DNA of 64,000 nucleotides. It comes from Promicromonosporaceae bacterium (lineage in GTDB: Bacteria > Actinomycetota > Actinomycetes > Actinomycetales > Cellulomonadaceae). The notes below the pieces were generated by a model, which was not told where the DNA came from, did not search any database, and saw only the letters and a list, made by a program, of their open reading frames with translations. Of this stretch, positions 60,281-64,000 are shown one piece after another. The position numbers were made by a program, and so were the translations under genes. The stretch lies in assembly GCA_009783295.1 (NCBI GenBank), contig WRHK01000008.1, forward strand, positions 1 to 64,000. Direction: 5' to 3'. Every line of letters begins with the position of its first letter. Position 1 is the first letter of the stretch.

Positions 60281-62029
60281 ATGACGCAGCAGGCGGCCGC
60301 CGCACCCCCGCGAGGCATCCAGCCCTCGTTCGAGGACCTCGGTACGCCGCTGCGCGACGTCACCTTCGTGGTCGTCGACCTGGAGACCACGGGCACCCGT
60401 GCCTCCGACTCGGGCATCACCGAGATCGGCGCCGTCAAGGTGCGTGGGGGCGAGGTGCTGGGCGAGTTCCAGTCGCTGGTCAACCCGGGCCGCGAGGTAC
60501 CCGCGTTCATCGCGCGGCTCACCGGCATCACGACGGCGATGGTCGCCACGGCGCCGCAGATCGACCTGGTGCTGCCCAGCTTCCTCGAGTGGGCGCACGG
60601 GTCGGTGCTCGTGGCCCACAACGCGCCGTTCGACGTCGGGTTCCTCAAGGCGGCCGCGGCCGGCCTCGGCTACCCGTGGCCGGGCTTCCCGGTCGTCGAC
60701 ACCGTGCCGCTCGCCCGCCGCGTGGTGACGCGCGACGAGGCCCCGAACCACAAGCTCTCGACCCTCGCGAACCTGTTCCACGCCCAGGTCACCCCGGAGC
60801 ACCGGGCCCTGGCCGACGCGCGGGCCACGGTCGACGTGCTGCACGCCCTGCTCGGCCGGCTCGGCTCCATGGGCGTGACGCACCTGGAGGACCTCGCGAC
60901 GGCCGCCGACCCCGTGCCGCCCGACGTGCGACGCAAGCGGCACCTGGCCGACGGCCTGCCCGAGGCACCGGGCGTGTACCTGTTCAAGGGCCCGGGCGAC
61001 GAGGTGCTGTACGTGGGCACCTCCACCAACATCAAGAAGCGCGTGCGCTCCTACTTCACCGCTGCCGAGAAGCGGCGCCGCATCACGGAGATGGTGCGGA
61101 TCGCGCACGAGGTCACACCGGTGGTGTGCGCGACTCCGCTGGAGGCCTCGGTGCGGGAGCTGCGGCTCATCACCGAGCACGAGCCCCGGTACAACCGCCG
61201 GTCCAAGCATCCCGAGCGGCACACCTGGGTGCGCCTCACCGACGAGCCGTACCCGCGCCTGTCCGTGGTGCGCGAGGTGCGGGCGGGCGCGCCGCACATC
61301 GGCCCGTTCGGCTCGCGGCGCGTGGCCCAGGAGGCCGTCGACGCACTCCACGACGCGCTGCCGCTGCGGCAGTGCTCGATGCGGCTCGCCGTCGTGTCGC
61401 GCACCCCGGGGAGCCCGTGCGCGCTCGCCGGGATGGGGCGCTGCTCCGCGCCCTGCACCGCCGTCGACGCGCCCGACGACGCGTACGCCGCGGTCGCGAA
61501 GGCGGCGTCGGACGTGCTGACGGGCGACCCGTCGCCGGTGGTGCGGGCGCTCGCCGGGCGCATCGGCCGCCTCGCCGCCGAGGAACGCTTCGAGGAGGCG
61601 GGCCTGGTCACCGGACGCCTGCGCGCCTACGTCCAGGGTGCGGGTCGCGCCCAGCGCCTCGCCCCGCTGGCCGCGTGCGCCGAGCTCGTGGCGGCCCGCC
61701 CGACGTCGGCGGGCGGCTGGGAGCTGATCGTCGTCCGCCATGCGCGCCTGGCCGGCACGGCCGTGACCGGTCCCCACGAGGACCCGCTGCCTGTCGTCGA
61801 CGCGCTGCGCGCCACCGCCGAGTCCGTCGAGCCGCCCGTCCCGCCGGCGCCCGCCTGCCACCCCGAGGAGGCCGCGCTGGTGATCGACTGGCTCGAGTCG
61901 CCGGGCGTCCGCCTGGTGCACACGAGCGACCCCTGGGCCGTGCCCGTCAGGTCCGCGCTCTCGCACGCGGATCTCGCGGGTGTCTCGGGCGAGGTCAGGG
62001 CCCAGATCACTACGATGGCCCCATGCTGA
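60281..62029 (+). CDS. DEDDh exonuclease / GIY-YIG (UvrC N-terminal-like) fusion nuclease
   Basis: A 582-residue protein. Residues ~25-190 form a DnaQ-like exonuclease (VVVDLETTGT with Asp33/Glu35, VAHNAPFDVGFL, HRALADARATVD), residues ~225-310 a GIY-YIG nuclease (GVYLFKG, VLYVGTSTNIKKRVRSYF) as in UvrC/Cho, and the rest includes a UvrB-contact-like helix pair. The counterpart of M. tuberculosis Rv2191; presumed repair role. TACGGT ends seven bases before the ATG. Confidence 0.9.
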   Translation: MTQQAAAAPPRGIQPSFEDLGTPLRDVTFVVVDLETTGTRASDSGITEIGAVKVRGGEVLGEFQSLVNPGREVPAFIARLTGITTAMVATAPQIDLVLPSFLEWAHGSVLVAHNAPFDVGFLKAAAAGLGYPWPGFPVVDTVPLARRVVTRDEAPNHKLSTLANLFHAQVTPEHRALADARATVDVLHALLGRLGSMGVTHLEDLATAADPVPPDVRRKRHLADGLPEAPGVYLFKGPGDEVLYVGTSTNIKKRVRSYFTAAEKRRRITEMVRIAHEVTPVVCATPLEASVRELRLITEHEPRYNRRSKHPERHTWVRLTDEPYPRLSVVREVRAGAPHIGPFGSRRVAQEAVDALHDALPLRQCSMRLAVVSRTPGSPCALAGMGRCSAPCTAVDAPDDAYAAVAKAASDVLTGDPSPVVRALAGRIGRLAAEERFEEAGLVTGRLRAYVQGAGRAQRLAPLAACAELVAARPTSAGGWELIVVRHARLAGTAVTGPHEDPLPVVDALRATAESVEPPVPPAPACHPEEAALVIDWLESPGVRLVHTSDPWAVPVRSALSHADLAGVSGEVRAQITTMAPC

Positions 62030-62301
62030 CCGCCATCGTGCTGATCGACACCGAACCGAACATGATCCCCGAGGTCGCCGACAAGGTCGTCAACCTCCAG
62101 GGCGTCAGCGAGGTCTACTCGGTGACCGGCAAGGCCGACCTCGTCGCCATGGTGCGCGTGCGCAGCCACGAGGAGCTCGCCGACGCGATCGCCGACGGCA
62201 TCAGCAAGGTGGCCGGCGTGCTGCGCACCGAGACGCTCATCGCGTTCCGCGCGTACTCGAGCGTCGACCTCGACCAGGCGTTCGCGCTCGGGCTCGAGTA
62301 G
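62023..62301 (+). CDS. Lrp/AsnC ligand-binding domain protein (no HTH)
   Basis: A 92-residue stand-alone RAM/AsnC effector domain: AIVLIDTEPNMIPEVADKV, VSEVYSVTGKADLVAMVRV and a final FRAYS segment. Without a DNA-binding part it may modulate other regulators or enzymes. The ATG lies six bases after TACGAT (62011-62016), within the end of the nuclease gene (7-base overlap). Confidence 0.88.
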   Translation: MLTAIVLIDTEPNMIPEVADKVVNLQGVSEVYSVTGKADLVAMVRVRSHEELADAIADGISKVAGVLRTETLIAFRAYSSVDLDQAFALGLE

Positions 62302-62310
62302 CGGCCGCTC

Positions 62311-62335
62311 GGCGGTCGAGGCCGGCTCGACCGCC
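62311..62335. terminator. Bidirectional terminator between Lrp-like and trpD genes
   Basis: GGCGGTCGAG (62311-62320) and CTCGACCGCC (62326-62335) form a perfect ten-pair stem with a five-base loop in the 77-base convergent gap. Confidence 0.7.
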
Positions 62336-62373
62336 GACGTCGGCCCGACCGCCGACTTCGGCGCGACCGCCGG
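62328..62373. repeat. 18-base tandem repeat, about 2.5 copies
   Basis: CGACCGCCGACGTCGGCC (62328-62345), CGACCGCCGACTTCGGCG (62346-62363) and a partial copy (62364-62373). Overlaps the right arm of the terminator stem in the convergent gap. Confidence 0.75.
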
Positions 62374-62378
62374 ATGTG

Positions 62379-63461
62379 TCAGGCTGCGGCGGCCTTCCAG
62401 CGCTCGAGCGTGGCGGCGGCGCCGCCGTCGTCGACCGAGCGGCGCGCGGCCTCCAGGCCCGCGGCGAGGCGCTCCACGAGCGTGCCCTCGGCGGTCCCGG
62501 GCAGCGTGCCGTCCGCCGCGATGGCCGCGGCGGCGTTGAGCAGCACGGTCTCGCGCACCGGGCCCTGGTCGGACCCGTCCAGCACGGCGAGCGCAACGCC
62601 GGCGTTGTGAGCGGCATCGCCGCCGCGCAGGTCCTCGACCGTGATGCGCCGGAGCCCGAGGTCCGCGGCGGCGTCGATGTGGCCCTCGACCACGGCGCCA
62701 TCGCGCACGTCCCAGACGCGCGTGCCGCCGGTCGCGGCGAGCTCGTCGAGCCCGTCGTCGCCACGGAAGACGAGAGCCGACGTGCCGCGCTCGGCGAACA
62801 CCCCGGCCATGAGCGGCGCCATGCGGGCGTCCGCGCAGCCGACGGCCGTGGCGCCCGGCTGGGCGGGGTTGGTGAGCGGCCCCAGGAAGTTGAACGCCGT
62901 CGGCACCGCGACCTCCTTGCGGGCCACGCCGGCGTGCCGCATCGACGGGTGGAACACCGTCGCGAAGCAGAACGTGATCCCGGCCTCGGCCGCGATCTCG
63001 GCGACGCGGGCCGGCGCGTGGTCGAGCCGGATGCCCAGGGCCTCGAGCACGTCGGCCGACCCGGAGGCCGACGTCGCCGCCCGGTTTCCGTGCTTGACGA
63101 CGCGCAGCCCGGTCCCGGCGACGACGATCGCGGCCATGGTGGAGATGTTGACCGTGTGTGCGCGGTCGCCGCCGGTGCCGACCAGGTCGACCGTGCGGCC
63201 CGGCACCTCGATGCGCGTGGCGTGCTCGAGCATCGCGGCGGCGAGCCCGACGAGCTCGTCGACCGTCTCCCCCTTGGAGCGCAGGCCCATGAGGAACCCG
63301 GCCAGGCGCGCCGGCGAGACCACCCCCGACATGACCTCGTCCATGGCCCACCGCGTCTGCGCGGCGGAGAGGTCCTGACGGGCCACGAGCTGGTTCATGA
63401 CGAACGGCCACGCCAGCGTGGGGTCGGTCGCGGGTGCGGGGTCGACTGCAGGCTCGCTCAA
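62379..63461 (-). CDS. trpD: Anthranilate phosphoribosyltransferase
   Basis: A 360-residue TrpD, second step of tryptophan synthesis: [18 protein letters not shown] (PRPP loop), [19 protein letters not shown], and [14 protein letters not shown] start at 63461 with AAGGA six bases upstream. A receiver-domain gene lies 119 bases upstream on the same strand, as in related actinobacteria. Confidence 0.96.
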   Translation of the reverse strand: MSEPAVDPAPATDPTLAWPFVMNQLVARQDLSAAQTRWAMDEVMSGVVSPARLAGFLMGLRSKGETVDELVGLAAAMLEHATRIEVPGRTVDLVGTGGDRAHTVNISTMAAIVVAGTGLRVVKHGNRAATSASGSADVLEALGIRLDHAPARVAEIAAEAGITFCFATVFHPSMRHAGVARKEVAVPTAFNFLGPLTNPAQPGATAVGCADARMAPLMAGVFAERGTSALVFRGDDGLDELAATGGTRVWDVRDGAVVEGHIDAAADLGLRRITVEDLRGGDAAHNAGVALAVLDGSDQGPVRETVLLNAAAAIAADGTLPGTAEGTLVERLAAGLEAARRSVDDGGAAATLERWKAAAA

Positions 63462-63580
63462 CGCTCGTCCTTCTCTCGGTGCCGACCAGGCGGCCGGGCG
63501 GGCGCCCGCGCGCGCGGGCAGTAACGAACGCTACCGGGTCGTGCGCCGCGACCGCCGCACGACTCGTACCGCGGACCTGG

Positions 63581-63991
63581 TCAGGCCCGCGCACCCTCCA
63601 GGAGCCCCGCCACGGCGGCCTGCACGCTCACGGCGTCCAGCGGGCGCGGCACCACGGCGTCGGCGAGCGACCACGACGCGAGCCAGGCGTCCTCGGCGCG
63701 GCCCGTGAGCACGAGGATCGGCGGGCACTCGTACACCTCGTTCTTGAGCTGCCGGGCCAGGCCCATGCCCCCGGCCTTGTCGGCCTCGCCGTCGAGCACC
63801 AGCAGGTCCCAGCCCCCGGCGTCCGCGGCGGTAACGACGGCGGCCGCCGTGGCGGCCTCGGCCCACTCGATCGCTGGCGCGTGCGCACGCAGCCGCGGCC
63901 CGACGGCGAGGCGCACCTGCTCACGCACGGTGCGGTCGTCGCTGTAGAGCAGGATGCGCGGACCGTTCGCCAGCGCCTCGGAAGCCGTCAT
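63581..63991 (-). CDS. Receiver-only response-regulator-like protein
   Basis: A 136-residue CheY-like domain with no output part. The acidic pocket (YSDDR), a phosphoacceptor-like Asp in LLVLDGEAD and Thr in LVLTGR are present, but the conserved lysine is Arg (VVPRPL). This may be a pseudo-receiver or one with altered signalling. The start at 63991 is nine bases from the window edge, so its upstream region is not visible. Confidence 0.8.
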   Translation of the reverse strand: MTASEALANGPRILLYSDDRTVREQVRLAVGPRLRAHAPAIEWAEAATAAAVVTAADAGGWDLLVLDGEADKAGGMGLARQLKNEVYECPPILVLTGRAEDAWLASWSLADAVVPRPLDAVSVQAAVAGLLEGARA

Positions 63992-64000
63992 GCCGTGTGC

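Overview
The window is a stretch of chromosome from a very high G+C, Gram-positive actinobacterium, most likely a member of the Micrococcales (Cellulomonadaceae or Promicromonosporaceae type). The evidence is very strong GC bias at third codon positions, frequent GTG/TTG starts, a pyrophosphate-type phosphofructokinase, a long acidic/lysine-rich N-terminal extension on the principal sigma factor, a PASTA Ser/Thr kinase beside an Rv2175c-type regulator, and many genes whose start codon lies 6-7 bases after a TANNNT or CANNNT -10 box (leaderless style). I see no tRNA, rRNA, CRISPR array, insertion sequence or prophage gene. The genus is an inference.

Layout. 1-6303: end of an epimerase gene, then a peptide (Dpp/Opp) ABC importer. 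6339-12198: a GT-C membrane glycosyltransferase, then on the minus strand a DUF2231 membrane protein, an OmpR-type response regulator, a histidine kinase and a P1B metal ATPase. The regulator and kinase have no stop codon between them. 12471-19240: LytR-CpsA-Psr protein, ACT protein, PPOX enzyme, P-loop kinase, a divergent TetR/SDR pair, SnoaL protein, DMT-type transporter, and a FrnE-type DsbA followed by a 53-codon gene and a VOC gene. 19360-22395: a tightly coupled four-gene unit: a secreted protein with two ~55-residue repeats, an amidoligase-fold enzyme, a SigE-family ECF sigma factor, and a membrane anti-sigma-like protein that carries the same repeats outside the cell. This is the best candidate in the window for an undescribed system. 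22464-32947: CorA with its ribosome-binding site inside a perfect hairpin, a UxaA-type sugar-acid dehydratase, a polyamine/iron-type ABC importer with a LacI regulator, a 590-base gene-poor hairpin-rich region, an acyltransferase and a GT4 glycosyltransferase.

33120-43117: MatC-type carrier, RDD protein, divergent MerR/SDR pair, XRE/DUF2975 pair, ECF sigma with its DGPF partner, an AhpD-like protein, a DUF6580/DUF4430 pair, and a topoisomerase IV/gyrase B subunit. 43278-48785: small zinc-ribbon protein, FAD oxidoreductase, YCII protein, the principal sigma factor, UspA and DUF4192 protein.

48938-63991 is core genome whose gene order resembles Mycobacterium tuberculosis Rv2173-Rv2192c: polyprenyl synthase, Rv2175c-like regulator, PknL-like kinase, class II DAHP synthase, acyltransferase, FadD15-like acyl-CoA synthetase, Rv2191-like nuclease and TrpD. 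PPi-phosphofructokinase and ROK glucokinase are interleaved with these, and a receiver-only protein closes the window.

Two perfect palindromes of one sequence family (28105-28168 and 54497-54545) sit between co-directional genes and look like a dispersed repeat.
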